Source: an uncultured Lachnospiraceae bacterium
GTDB taxonomy: Bacteria; Bacillota; Clostridia; Lachnospirales; Lachnospiraceae
Assembly (NCBI GenBank): GCA_902476645.1
Contig: CABSEG010000003.1
Coordinates: 1 to 64,000 of the forward strand
Reading direction: 5' to 3'
Length of the DNA: 64,000 nucleotides
The notes under the pieces are model-generated. The model had not been told where the DNA came from and made no database searches. It saw only the letters and a program-made list of their open reading frames with translations. Shown here piece by piece: positions 9,201 to 17,922 of this stretch. Made by a program: the position numbers and the translations under genes. Positions within the stretch are counted from its first letter, which is position 1. Each line of letters starts with the position of its first letter.

Positions 9201-12200
9201 TATATGGGATGACATTTATATTGATGTGAGCGCTCCTAATGGAACCTCGGGAGAAGACGATCCTGTAGTAGGAGTTTCTCGTACTGTGACCATTCAACTT
9301 CCAAAAGGAATTTCCGCAACGGTTCTTCAGAATGGTCAGACAGTAAGTCTTAGAGAGGCAGATTATAAGGGCGAGGACTATAGTGTCTGGTATTTTGAGG
9401 TTGAAAATGGAACAGACGTGGATATCTGTCCATACATTGATGATGAGGCAAACTATGCGGTTGCAGAGGGTGGACTGAAGGCATGGACTACAGAAGGAGT
9501 GCTTACGCCCAACGAAGAGGGAACCATCTTCCGACTGGAAAACGTAAAAGCGGATACATTAGTTGGATTTGATGCGGAAAGTCTTGCTTATGTGGGAAGA
9601 AAACTGTTCTTCTCAGCAGCAGAAGGAGTTGAGCTTTTTGCCGCAGATGGCAGTAATCTGCCGGATGCAGGAGTTCCGGTATCAGAGGGAGAGCCTTGTG
9701 TATTTATAATCCAGGCCGCAGACGGATACGAGCTGGATATGAATACTCTGCAAGCAGTATGCGACAGTGCAACGGTGGAAATTCTGTCTAAGAATGCATC
9801 ATCAGCTGTAGCAGTTGCGATTCCCGGAGCTGAGGATGGAACCGTGAAGGTGAGCGGTGCAAAGAAAGAGAGCCATAGAGTGACTCTGGCTGCTGCTGCC
9901 GGATATTCCATTGTGGATGAGCAGGGGAAAGACTTAACAGGAGTTCTTGAGGTAACGAAGGATGATATCACCACTTTCTATGTAAAAGTAGAAGAGGGCT
10001 ATCAGTTCCCGAATGACTTTATAATGTATGCGGATCCCGCAGCTAAGAGTATGGTTCAGTGTGTAGCTGTGGATCATACTACAAGAAAGATCGTGGTTAC
10101 CAATGTAACAGAGGATCTGACGCTGACAACCACTACAACCAGCGCGATCACCGGAAATCCTGGAACAACGGAGCCCACATCTCCGGAGAAAGAAAAGAGT
10201 ACAGTTTACGTTGTAGCAGGCGAGCACCTGAAAGCTTATAGTAAAATCAATCCTTCCGAGCTTTATATGGATACAGAAGTTTCGTATGGAGAGGATCTGG
10301 AAGTATACGTAATTGCCGATACGGGATATAAGATTGACGGCAACACGCTTACAGTGACTCCTGATGGGGTAGAAGTGATTGAAACTGGTAAAACAGAAAA
10401 AGATAACTATTATGCAAAACTCAAAGTCATAAATGTAACGGACGATATGATCGTTAAGGTAGGTGGAGCAGTAATTGACGATGAAAAGACGACCTATGAG
10501 GTGAACTTAACCAATACAGCTCCAATCGACGGAATTCGCATCACAGGCGACTTTACATTGCCAGCGGTAGATGGAGGAGCTGTGGATACGCAGGAAACAG
10601 TTTACAGAACTGGAAGCGTTTCTTTCACAGCCGCTTTGGATACCGGATACTCTGAGTTTGGTGATTTTAAGGTAATGGTAGACGGTAGGACAGTAGAACC
10701 TACCGAGACAACTTCTACAGAGCGCGTTTATATTCTTTCTGATATTGTGAGCGATCTGGAGGTTACCCTGATCGGTTCACCTGAGGAAGAGAGCCGTACC
10801 GTTAATCTGAGCACAGATATCAGTAATACGATCATCACCAATGAAGAAGGAAATCAGATTTCCGAAATCAGCGGACATCCCGGAGAGTCTGTTACCTTCT
10901 ATGTGGAATCACCGGAAGGAACCAAGCTGCCGGCTGGTATTGAAGCTGAGGTAACAATTGGTACTCAAAACCCAACGAAGCTTGCCAAAGATTTCTTCGT
11001 GTCTGTAAATAAATGCAGATTTACCTATAAGATCCCGACAACGAATTTGGGAGAAGATATTAATCTGGTAGTAAAAGCAAACGCTGCAGGCGGAGGAAGC
11101 GGAGAAGTTGAAACTGAGAAGTATGTAGTAACCGTACAGCTTCCCACAGGGCTGTCTATGAATGTGCTTCAAAATGGAGAGATTTTATCTAACGCGGCGG
11201 CTGTTCGTCAGGTATCCATCAACGGAACCATGTATACCGTATGGGTATTTGAGGCGGAATATGGCAAAGATGTGGACATCTGCCCATATATTAATAATGA
11301 AGCAGATTACAAGATTGCAGAGAACGGATTTACCGCATGGACCACAGAGGGTACCCTGACTCCGAATGAAACAGGAACAATTTTCCGTTTGACGGATGTA
11401 CAGGCTGACGCTTTAGTAGGTTTTGATGCTGACAGCGTGGTTTATACAGGAAGAAAATTATTCTTCACAGCAGGGGAAGGCATTGTTCTGACAGATAACA
11501 CCGGAGCCGGTATTGCAGCCGACGGAGTACAGGTGAGAGAAGGCGAGCCATATGTATTTACGATCACCGCAGCCGACGGGTACACACTGGATTTGGATGC
11601 CATCAGCGCAGTATGTGAAAATGCAGCCGTTGAAATGATAAACAAGAGTGCAGCAGGCTGCACCGCAGTGGTAATTCCGGGAGCAGAGGATTCCACCATC
11701 CACGTATCCGGGGCAGTGGCAAGTCAGTATGATGTACAACTTATGGCCGGCCAAGGATTCAAACTGGTAGATGCGGAAGGTAACGATGTATCCGGAACCG
11801 TCAAGATGAAGGCAAACGACACGTATACCTACTATGTAGAGGCACAGGAAGGTTATGAATTTGGCGAAGGATTTGGGCTGACGGTAGTTCCGAATGCCAA
11901 TGCTTCCTGCAGTGTGGTTTCCACAGAGAATGCTTCCCGCAGAAAAGTGGAAGTCAGCAGCGTGACAGGAGATGTGACCATTTCTGTCCCTGATGCGGCA
12001 ATTGCTGAAAATCAGGTGATCGTATCCACGGCTGAGCATTTGCGGGCATATGAAGACGTAAATGAAAATACGCCACTGGATGTGACAAGCGTGGTTTATA
12101 ACGAAAATCTGGAGTTTTATGTAGTTGCGGATGCCGGTTATATGATCACAAAAGAAGATTTAAAGATTGAGGGCGGCAATGTATCCCTGGTGGAAATTGG

Positions 12201-15200
12201 CAAAAATGCTAACGGCAAATGGTTTGCCAAGCTCGTGGCGGCTTCCGTGAAAGAAGAAACCATCATCCATGTAAGCGGAGCGGTTGTAGATCCAGATAAT
12301 ACTTACTATACCGCGACTCTGGCAAATAATGTGGCATTAGAAGGTATAGATATTTCAGGCGCCTTTACACTGAATGATACAGAACCCAGCAACCTGAATG
12401 CAACGGTGGCTATGGGAGAAAGCTTAAGTTTTACCGCAACCACAAAAGCTGGATACAATTTCAACGACTTTGCTGTATGGTGCGGAAACGAGGAAGTGAT
12501 TCCATCCAGTACAAGTGGAACAAGCAGAACTTACATTATTGAAAATGTTCAGTCTGATCTCTTCATTCGACTTACCGGCACTGCCGAAAAGAATGAGAGA
12601 AGAATTGAACTGATTACAAACGTAGACGGAACCACCATAACGGATGAAAATGGGAATCCTATTACAGAGCTGAGTGGAACGCCAGGAGAAGCACTGATCT
12701 TTTATGTGGAATCCGCAGAGGGAACAAATCTGCCTGCAGACCTGAAAGCTACAGAATCCTTTGTTGGTATTTTAGGTTCTACAACGGATTTGGATAACCG
12801 TTTCTTTGTAGCAGCCAATAAGTGCAGATTTGTCTATACGGTATCGGAAGAAAATCTGGGCGAGGATATTCGAGTGGAAGTTTCTTCAGAAGGACAGGTT
12901 ACCAAGGAACAGTACAATTTAACCATCCAGCTTCCGGAAGGGCTGTCCATGACCGTAATGGATAATAATACGGAGATTCAGGCTACTAAGGTGAATACCA
13001 TTACCGTAAACGGGGCTACCTATACCGTTTGGACTATGTCTGTCGAACACGGAACAAATGTAGATATTTTCCCGTATGTGGCAGAGGCAGATCAGGACGA
13101 CTACAGAATTTCTGAAAACGGTCTGAAGGCATGGACTACGGCAGGTAACCTGACGCCAAACGCAACAGGCGACATATTCCGTCTGGAGAATGTGATGACG
13201 GATACTTTGGTTGGCTTTGATGCGAACAGTGTGGTAAAGCTTGGTAAGAAGCTTACCTTTGAAGCACCGGTGGGCATGGTTGTTTATGATGAAACCGGAG
13301 CCGTAATTCCGTCAGATCAGGCAATCCTTGTAAAAGAGGGTCAATACTATGCATTCTCTATTGGTGCGGAAGCAGGCTATTATCTGAACCTGGATAAAGT
13401 GACTGCCACCAGTGACCAGGCAGAAGTAATCTTCACTTCCATGGGGACGGATAAGTGCTACGGCATTGTGAAGATGGGCAGCGTGGATGCAACGGTAACT
13501 CTGACCGGAGCGGAAAGCGCAACCTTTAAGGTGACATTGCCGGCAGATCTGGAAGGAGCTATCTTCCACGGAGAAAATACAGCAACGGTAAATCAGGAGT
13601 ATGTACTTACCCTTACCGTGAAAGACGGATATAATATCGGCAGTCTGGACGTACTGGTAAATGGAACGATCCTGAATGCGGAAAAGACAGACGATCATAC
13701 TTATACTTATACGGTACCTGCTTCCTTCGTAACAGGAGATCTGGTCTTTACCACCACAGGAGCTCTGGAGAAGGAATACTACACAGTTGACATTGCGAAC
13801 CTGATCGATGGTGCGGTAGTGACGGATCTGACAGGTCAGCAGATTACGAAGATCCAGGGGATAACTTACGGACAGACCGTGAACTTCCTGCTGAAGGCTG
13901 AGGAAGGAAGAGAGCTGCCTGCGGCCAATACTATCACAGTTACGGCTAATGGTACAGTGGTATTTAATACCATCTCCGAATATGGGGATGATGTATACCT
14001 GGTAACCTATGAGGTTACGGACAATACGATGCTGACCCTGGCAGGAACTACCAGTACCGTGACAAATCCGCTGGCATTCTATGTACAGGAAGGTATTGAG
14101 GTAAATGCGGATATTATCACAGGTGGAGTTGTGAACAACCAGGTAATCACAGGCGCTGACAATGTGGTATCTGCTGGAAACGTGGACTATAATTCTGATT
14201 TGAGCTTTACTGTATCGGTAGATGAAAACATGTACAAGATCGCAGAAGGTGGAATTCAGATCAGCGTAATCCCGGCTTCTTATGAAGTGACGGCTACCGG
14301 AGAAAATAGCTATACCGTCTCCGGCCTGAAAGCACCCGTAATTATCAGTGTGACGGGGGTTGAGAGACTGGATGTTTACAAGGTGGCGTTTGATCAGAGT
14401 GAGGCCTTTGAAATCAACAATACCAAGGTGAATGAGACAGACGAAAGTTTGACCAATAACTGGCTGTATGCGGATGAAGGCGACAGCGTGACCTTCAATT
14501 TAGTAAAGAATAGCGCTTACTCTGACTCTATCATTGAACTTGCTGCCAGCAATGGACAGGAGTTGAGAAAGGTAAGCACAGACGGACTTATCACGATCTA
14601 TGAGATCAAGAATGTAACGGCGGATACGGTGATTTCTGCAACCGTGCAGGATAAGGTGACGGTGGTTGACAATACCAACGCGTTTGCGGACGGGCAGTTC
14701 ACCATTACCACCACGGATGAAGACGTGACGGAAGAAAATCAGAATAGTCTGGCAACGAACAAGACTCTGTACGTACCGACAGCTACAGAAGTAACGTATA
14801 CCATTACTTACAATGAGCCTGAGAAGTTTAACGGCAGCGAGCCGGCTTTGGTTTACACAGATGCGAACAACACGCAAAAAGCGATTACACTGGAGACTGT
14901 GGACGCCGAAAAGGGTATCTATACCTTTACCTTGAATACCAAGGGTAATACTACCATTGAAATTACAGACGCTCTGGTGACCAACGAGTATGTAGTAAGC
15001 GTAAGCGAGGACAGTGTACCGGAAGCACAGATTCAGGTGGACGGAGTTGCTCTGAGTGATGTTAACAATAAGGTGAAACATGGCGAAAACTTTGCCTTTA
15101 CTGTAAGTTTGCCGGAAGAGTATGTGGAGGATGCCATCGTGGTAACCGCTAATGGTACGGTTCTGGAGCGCAGCGAGGCAGGTAACTACATTATTGAAAA

Positions 15201-17892
15201 TGTAACGGCAGATCAGGTAATTAAGGTAAGCAACCTGGTAGTAAAGACTTACAGGGTGACCTTACCCACAGAGGTGAACGGACTGTTGAATATCGATCCT
15301 GCAGGAACTACCATTGTAGAGCATGGAGATACCTTTACCTTCCAAATTGAGAAGGATCTGATTCATTATCCCAACTCCGAGCCGGTATTTACGGCTACTA
15401 ACGGTTATACTGTAGTAACGGTAGACGCGGAAGAAGGAATCTATAAGGTAGAAGATATTAAACACGATGTGGATATCAATATTACGATGGATAAGTATAC
15501 CCTGCTGGTAGTACGCGAAGGCGTAATTGAAGGCAAAGATGTGGATCTTCTCGGAGAAGACGGAATGTCTGTGGAAGTGGTAAGTGAGACAGGAAGCTAT
15601 ATTGACGTGACTAAGAACGTGAAGATTGCCCTTAATTATGACAAGAACGTATACGAGAGCGTAGTTCTGGAATTGAACGGAGAGACGCTGACAGATGCGG
15701 ACGGAGACGGATATTACATCATTCCTAAGCAAAAGGACAGTGGAGTCCTGAAAGTGATTGCTACACCGAAGAGCTTTACCATTGATATCAAAATGGACTC
15801 TGCAGGTATCACCATGGTGGATGCCAAGACAGGAGGACAGGAGATTGCCCGTTTCGATCCGAGTCTTGGTCTGAATGGAACAACAATTGTCAGCATCAAA
15901 CCGGAGATCGCTTATGGAGATTCCTATACCTTCTGCCTGAACGTACCGGAGGCCTACAAATGGTCAAGACCTACTTTCACCTACTCCTATCTGGATACAA
16001 ACGGTGAACTGATATCTACGGTACTGAAGGATAACGATGGCGTATATGTCATCAACAATATCGTGGCAGACGGCAAGCTGACCATGGAGACGCTGGATAA
16101 GGTAGTGGTAAAGGCTCCTCTGACCGAGATGCTTGGCTTGATCACACCTTATGTGTTGAATACCAGAAACGATCAGTATGAACCTGTGACTGACTATGAG
16201 AAGTCACCGGCCAACAATACGCTGACCTTCTATGCACCTACCAATAAGCGCTTCCAGTTAAAGATTGATATGCCGGAAGGCTACAATAAGTCCAATGTAA
16301 CGGTTACAGAAAATGGTATTGCCATGGAAGAGTACCAGGTACAGTATGGACAGAAGGATGCGGACGGAAAGACAACGGTAGATAATTATTACTTTACCAG
16401 TAACAATCCTCTGGCTGGCGAGACCGAAGTGGTTGTGGGTGGCATTCAGAAGAATACCTATGTGGTAACGCTTCCGTTCACCCAGGAAGGAATTACCGTC
16501 GGAGTGGTTAGCGGCGATCCTAAGTCCGTTCCATATGATGGAACCTTCCAGTTCACGGTAACCAAAAACTTTGGATATACCCAGTCCAACATTGTTGTGA
16601 AGACAAACGGACAGGTATTGACTCCTAATGCAAACGGAGTTTACACGATTAACAACATTCGCCAGAATCAGAATGTGACGGTAGACGGCGTGAGACTGAA
16701 CGTATACACGGTAACTTATCCGGTTATCGAAGGCCTGACCATCAAGGAAGTATGGCCCTGCAATCCGGATGCAGTGACTCACGGAACAGACTTTAAGTTT
16801 AAAGCAAACCTGCATAAGGGATATAAGGGATCCAGAATTACCGTAAAGGTAGGACGTACCACGTTGTATCCGGATGCCAATGGCATTTACACGATCCCGA
16901 ATGTGGACGATTATAAGACCATCACGGTAACAGGCGTTCGCAAGGATGTGGAAATTGTAGTGGATGATGAGACCCTGAGAGCAGGTGATTCCACACATGT
17001 GGAGGTGCTGAATGTGCCGGCGGGATCCAGTCTGGAACTGCATAACAACAATCCGAGAGTAGCCGTTCTGGATCAGGATGGAAATCTGTACTGCCGCAAG
17101 GGAGGAACAGCCAAACTGATCGCTACCACTTACGAGTATGGCGAGCGGGTTGTGACCACAAAGAAGATTAAGATTAAAAAGACCAGTCTTACCTTTAGAA
17201 AGACGGACGGAACCTATAAGGTTGGAAAGCTGTATTATGAGATTATCCTGGGGCCGAGAGGAAGCAGAGATGGTCTGGTAAGAGTGGCAACCAATCAGGA
17301 CGTGGCGCTGATCGGCAAGAAAGTGACGATCCCGAATAAGGTGAAGATCAAAGGCAAGACCTATAAGGTAACCGAGATCGAAGCCGGAGCATTCTCCCAC
17401 ATGAAGCAGATTCAGGAAGTCAATATTCCGAGATATGTGCATACAGTTTCCAGTTCCGCATTCTTAGACTGTAAGAATCTGACCAAGTTTACGATTCATA
17501 AGAGAAATCAGTACTTCCGTACCATCGAGGACGGAGCCTGCCTGGTATACAAGAACACCATCCGCGCATATCCCAGCGCATCCGGTAAGTTTGTAGCGCC
17601 AAGCGGTATCCATACCATCGGCGAGTATGCGTTTATGGAAACAGACGTGACGGAAGTGGTTCTTCACAAGAACGTGAAGAAGGTTGGTTCTTGTGCATTT
17701 GCTTACTGCAACAAGTTAAAGAAGATTACCTTTAAGAACAAGAGGGCAAGATCCCTGTGCTGTAGCTGCGTGGTGGATGATGTATATTACAAGTGTGTGG
17801 TATACGTGCCGAAGAAGTCCTATAAAGAGTATAAGAAGATCTTCAATGACGGACAGATCAGCAAGCAGTTAAAGGTTCGCAAGATAAAATAA
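6238..17892 (+). CDS. Giant secreted repeat protein with C-terminal BspA-type LRR module (3884 aa)
   Basis: A 3884-residue secreted protein, probably an adhesin or matrix-like surface protein; no enzyme domain is visible. Residues 1-33 form a signal peptide (KIIKRR, hydrophobic ILPFVLAITMLLGNLYL, cleavage near VEAA). The body is a chain of ~90-110-residue beta-rich Ig-like units with a recurring phrase type (VTL..GYSIVDG, FYVKVNEGYAFP, YTVSISN). Residues 587-2429 are three tandem ~600-626-residue super-repeats. From about 3568 comes a Big_2-like domain (VEIVVDDETLRAGDS). From about 3660 to the end come LRR_5/BspA repeats (IEAGAFSHMKQIQEVNIP) with a Cys-rich cap. No LPXTG, SLH or membrane anchor is seen. 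The start has AGGAGG just upstream. A 30-bp gap separates it from its paralogue downstream, so they form an operon. Confidence 0.85.
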   Translation: MEKIIKRRILPFVLAITMLLGNLYLPGKTVEAAPTNSYDVAIDSDTIEHLHFVLMDEDNNELSKVPIGDEDFYLKLKFDPGYMLNPNVSTIHYSIYTSYYGYQPDLPETIDPDYNEDTVKLEWFDGENGEEGFWRLKASLVDEASTSKTAVIEYCNMTITDANANVPTVVPKTGVVGVKKPDQSNYKVYEVGNTDPVPVDEDVTIPVDVGDMVQLKLVAEEGYIFNELPGCTIFREGSDTTDTGYVSNVTYTMGGGNKDAYLSFVVNAGGTYSVEFSDKGQGGGDITGEDPNAPDSYAVVLPKVENASVIGAPKVAHTATEYSFTITPDSGYDIGNLKIFCNGFEIPSIESNGVYTYKVSPLENYVQNDQLVFEATGALSVPAIDRVLVSIDNQIANTQLLNQDGTDFISSVESAAGEIITIGLKAEEDYVLPAINNIQFSDADGDVDVIGNYYSDGIYYFEIQIPDDASDVYELNIVGGSGDAEKETYTATVFMQNGLIARADAEEIANSVQIGDYSKYTFEVKAGANLNVTAAASEGYSLDDGVKVSSTPVEGKLQDLTYTIENLRQDVTISFSFGGDGSGKEAHKVTLKAAEGYSIVDGEGQDLTGIIEMTEDESYTFYVKVNEGYAFPDDFMMYAESATNNPCTVQYVSVSGNEIKVVVSNVKDDVTLSTTTRGATGSDPTPPVVKKSSVYIATGNHLKAYKTLDEWKNGGPSINLAEVNYNADFEFYVVTDAGYMIGEDRLQVSPDNVTVLEVGTVTNNNNEVYYAKVRVRGVTDTTLVKIDGAVIDDSKTTYTVSITNRIKGINITGDFNIYGEGEFPTIPSHVIVVRETDEKVVNRNGSVQFTATSMDGYTFGNFKVLVEGKELEPVRESDTERIYRIENIQSDLDIILDGSGEAQERKVVFTSSVGNTFFTDAQGENITEMRALPGETITFYVESPEGTKLPATLRGDAKIGTESDGEISNRIFVEDNKCRFIYKVADENIWDDIYIDVSAPNGTSGEDDPVVGVSRTVTIQLPKGISATVLQNGQTVSLREADYKGEDYSVWYFEVENGTDVDICPYIDDEANYAVAEGGLKAWTTEGVLTPNEEGTIFRLENVKADTLVGFDAESLAYVGRKLFFSAAEGVELFAADGSNLPDAGVPVSEGEPCVFIIQAADGYELDMNTLQAVCDSATVEILSKNASSAVAVAIPGAEDGTVKVSGAKKESHRVTLAAAAGYSIVDEQGKDLTGVLEVTKDDITTFYVKVEEGYQFPNDFIMYADPAAKSMVQCVAVDHTTRKIVVTNVTEDLTLTTTTTSAITGNPGTTEPTSPEKEKSTVYVVAGEHLKAYSKINPSELYMDTEVSYGEDLEVYVIADTGYKIDGNTLTVTPDGVEVIETGKTEKDNYYAKLKVINVTDDMIVKVGGAVIDDEKTTYEVNLTNTAPIDGIRITGDFTLPAVDGGAVDTQETVYRTGSVSFTAALDTGYSEFGDFKVMVDGRTVEPTETTSTERVYILSDIVSDLEVTLIGSPEEESRTVNLSTDISNTIITNEEGNQISEISGHPGESVTFYVESPEGTKLPAGIEAEVTIGTQNPTKLAKDFFVSVNKCRFTYKIPTTNLGEDINLVVKANAAGGGSGEVETEKYVVTVQLPTGLSMNVLQNGEILSNAAAVRQVSINGTMYTVWVFEAEYGKDVDICPYINNEADYKIAENGFTAWTTEGTLTPNETGTIFRLTDVQADALVGFDADSVVYTGRKLFFTAGEGIVLTDNTGAGIAADGVQVREGEPYVFTITAADGYTLDLDAISAVCENAAVEMINKSAAGCTAVVIPGAEDSTIHVSGAVASQYDVQLMAGQGFKLVDAEGNDVSGTVKMKANDTYTYYVEAQEGYEFGEGFGLTVVPNANASCSVVSTENASRRKVEVSSVTGDVTISVPDAAIAENQVIVSTAEHLRAYEDVNENTPLDVTSVVYNENLEFYVVADAGYMITKEDLKIEGGNVSLVEIGKNANGKWFAKLVAASVKEETIIHVSGAVVDPDNTYYTATLANNVALEGIDISGAFTLNDTEPSNLNATVAMGESLSFTATTKAGYNFNDFAVWCGNEEVIPSSTSGTSRTYIIENVQSDLFIRLTGTAEKNERRIELITNVDGTTITDENGNPITELSGTPGEALIFYVESAEGTNLPADLKATESFVGILGSTTDLDNRFFVAANKCRFVYTVSEENLGEDIRVEVSSEGQVTKEQYNLTIQLPEGLSMTVMDNNTEIQATKVNTITVNGATYTVWTMSVEHGTNVDIFPYVAEADQDDYRISENGLKAWTTAGNLTPNATGDIFRLENVMTDTLVGFDANSVVKLGKKLTFEAPVGMVVYDETGAVIPSDQAILVKEGQYYAFSIGAEAGYYLNLDKVTATSDQAEVIFTSMGTDKCYGIVKMGSVDATVTLTGAESATFKVTLPADLEGAIFHGENTATVNQEYVLTLTVKDGYNIGSLDVLVNGTILNAEKTDDHTYTYTVPASFVTGDLVFTTTGALEKEYYTVDIANLIDGAVVTDLTGQQITKIQGITYGQTVNFLLKAEEGRELPAANTITVTANGTVVFNTISEYGDDVYLVTYEVTDNTMLTLAGTTSTVTNPLAFYVQEGIEVNADIITGGVVNNQVITGADNVVSAGNVDYNSDLSFTVSVDENMYKIAEGGIQISVIPASYEVTATGENSYTVSGLKAPVIISVTGVERLDVYKVAFDQSEAFEINNTKVNETDESLTNNWLYADEGDSVTFNLVKNSAYSDSIIELAASNGQELRKVSTDGLITIYEIKNVTADTVISATVQDKVTVVDNTNAFADGQFTITTTDEDVTEENQNSLATNKTLYVPTATEVTYTITYNEPEKFNGSEPALVYTDANNTQKAITLETVDAEKGIYTFTLNTKGNTTIEITDALVTNEYVVSVSEDSVPEAQIQVDGVALSDVNNKVKHGENFAFTVSLPEEYVEDAIVVTANGTVLERSEAGNYIIENVTADQVIKVSNLVVKTYRVTLPTEVNGLLNIDPAGTTIVEHGDTFTFQIEKDLIHYPNSEPVFTATNGYTVVTVDAEEGIYKVEDIKHDVDINITMDKYTLLVVREGVIEGKDVDLLGEDGMSVEVVSETGSYIDVTKNVKIALNYDKNVYESVVLELNGETLTDADGDGYYIIPKQKDSGVLKVIATPKSFTIDIKMDSAGITMVDAKTGGQEIARFDPSLGLNGTTIVSIKPEIAYGDSYTFCLNVPEAYKWSRPTFTYSYLDTNGELISTVLKDNDGVYVINNIVADGKLTMETLDKVVVKAPLTEMLGLITPYVLNTRNDQYEPVTDYEKSPANNTLTFYAPTNKRFQLKIDMPEGYNKSNVTVTENGIAMEEYQVQYGQKDADGKTTVDNYYFTSNNPLAGETEVVVGGIQKNTYVVTLPFTQEGITVGVVSGDPKSVPYDGTFQFTVTKNFGYTQSNIVVKTNGQVLTPNANGVYTINNIRQNQNVTVDGVRLNVYTVTYPVIEGLTIKEVWPCNPDAVTHGTDFKFKANLHKGYKGSRITVKVGRTTLYPDANGIYTIPNVDDYKTITVTGVRKDVEIVVDDETLRAGDSTHVEVLNVPAGSSLELHNNNPRVAVLDQDGNLYCRKGGTAKLIATTYEYGERVVTTKKIKIKKTSLTFRKTDGTYKVGKLYYEIILGPRGSRDGLVRVATNQDVALIGKKVTIPNKVKIKGKTYKVTEIEAGAFSHMKQIQEVNIPRYVHTVSSSAFLDCKNLTKFTIHKRNQYFRTIEDGACLVYKNTIRAYPSASGKFVAPSGIHTIGEYAFMETDVTEVVLHKNVKKVGSCAFAYCNKLKKITFKNKRARSLCCSCVVDDVYYKCVVYVPKKSYKEYKKIFNDGQISKQLKVRKIK
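7996..13524 (+). repeat. Three tandem ~1.85-kb coding super-repeats
   Basis: Units begin at 7996, 9874 and 11728 (periods 1878 and 1854 bp), and the third ends at about 13524. Each contains the same ordered blocks: GYSIVDGEGQDL-type start, VYIATGNHLKAY, TYTVSITNRIKGINITGDF, ITFYVESPEGTKLPA, VTIQLPKGISATVLQNG, DICPYIDDEANY and GRKLFFSAAEG. Copies one and two are closest, and copy three is the most diverged. Confidence 0.85.
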
Positions 17893-17922
17893 TAAGTTGG
17901 GTTAGAAAGGGAGAGAGCATCT

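Noticed and set aside
16258..17442. 394-residue open frame on the minus strand inside the giant gene
   Set aside because: It is antisense to well-supported repeat and LRR coding sequence, has no ribosome site, and its product is low-quality in composition.
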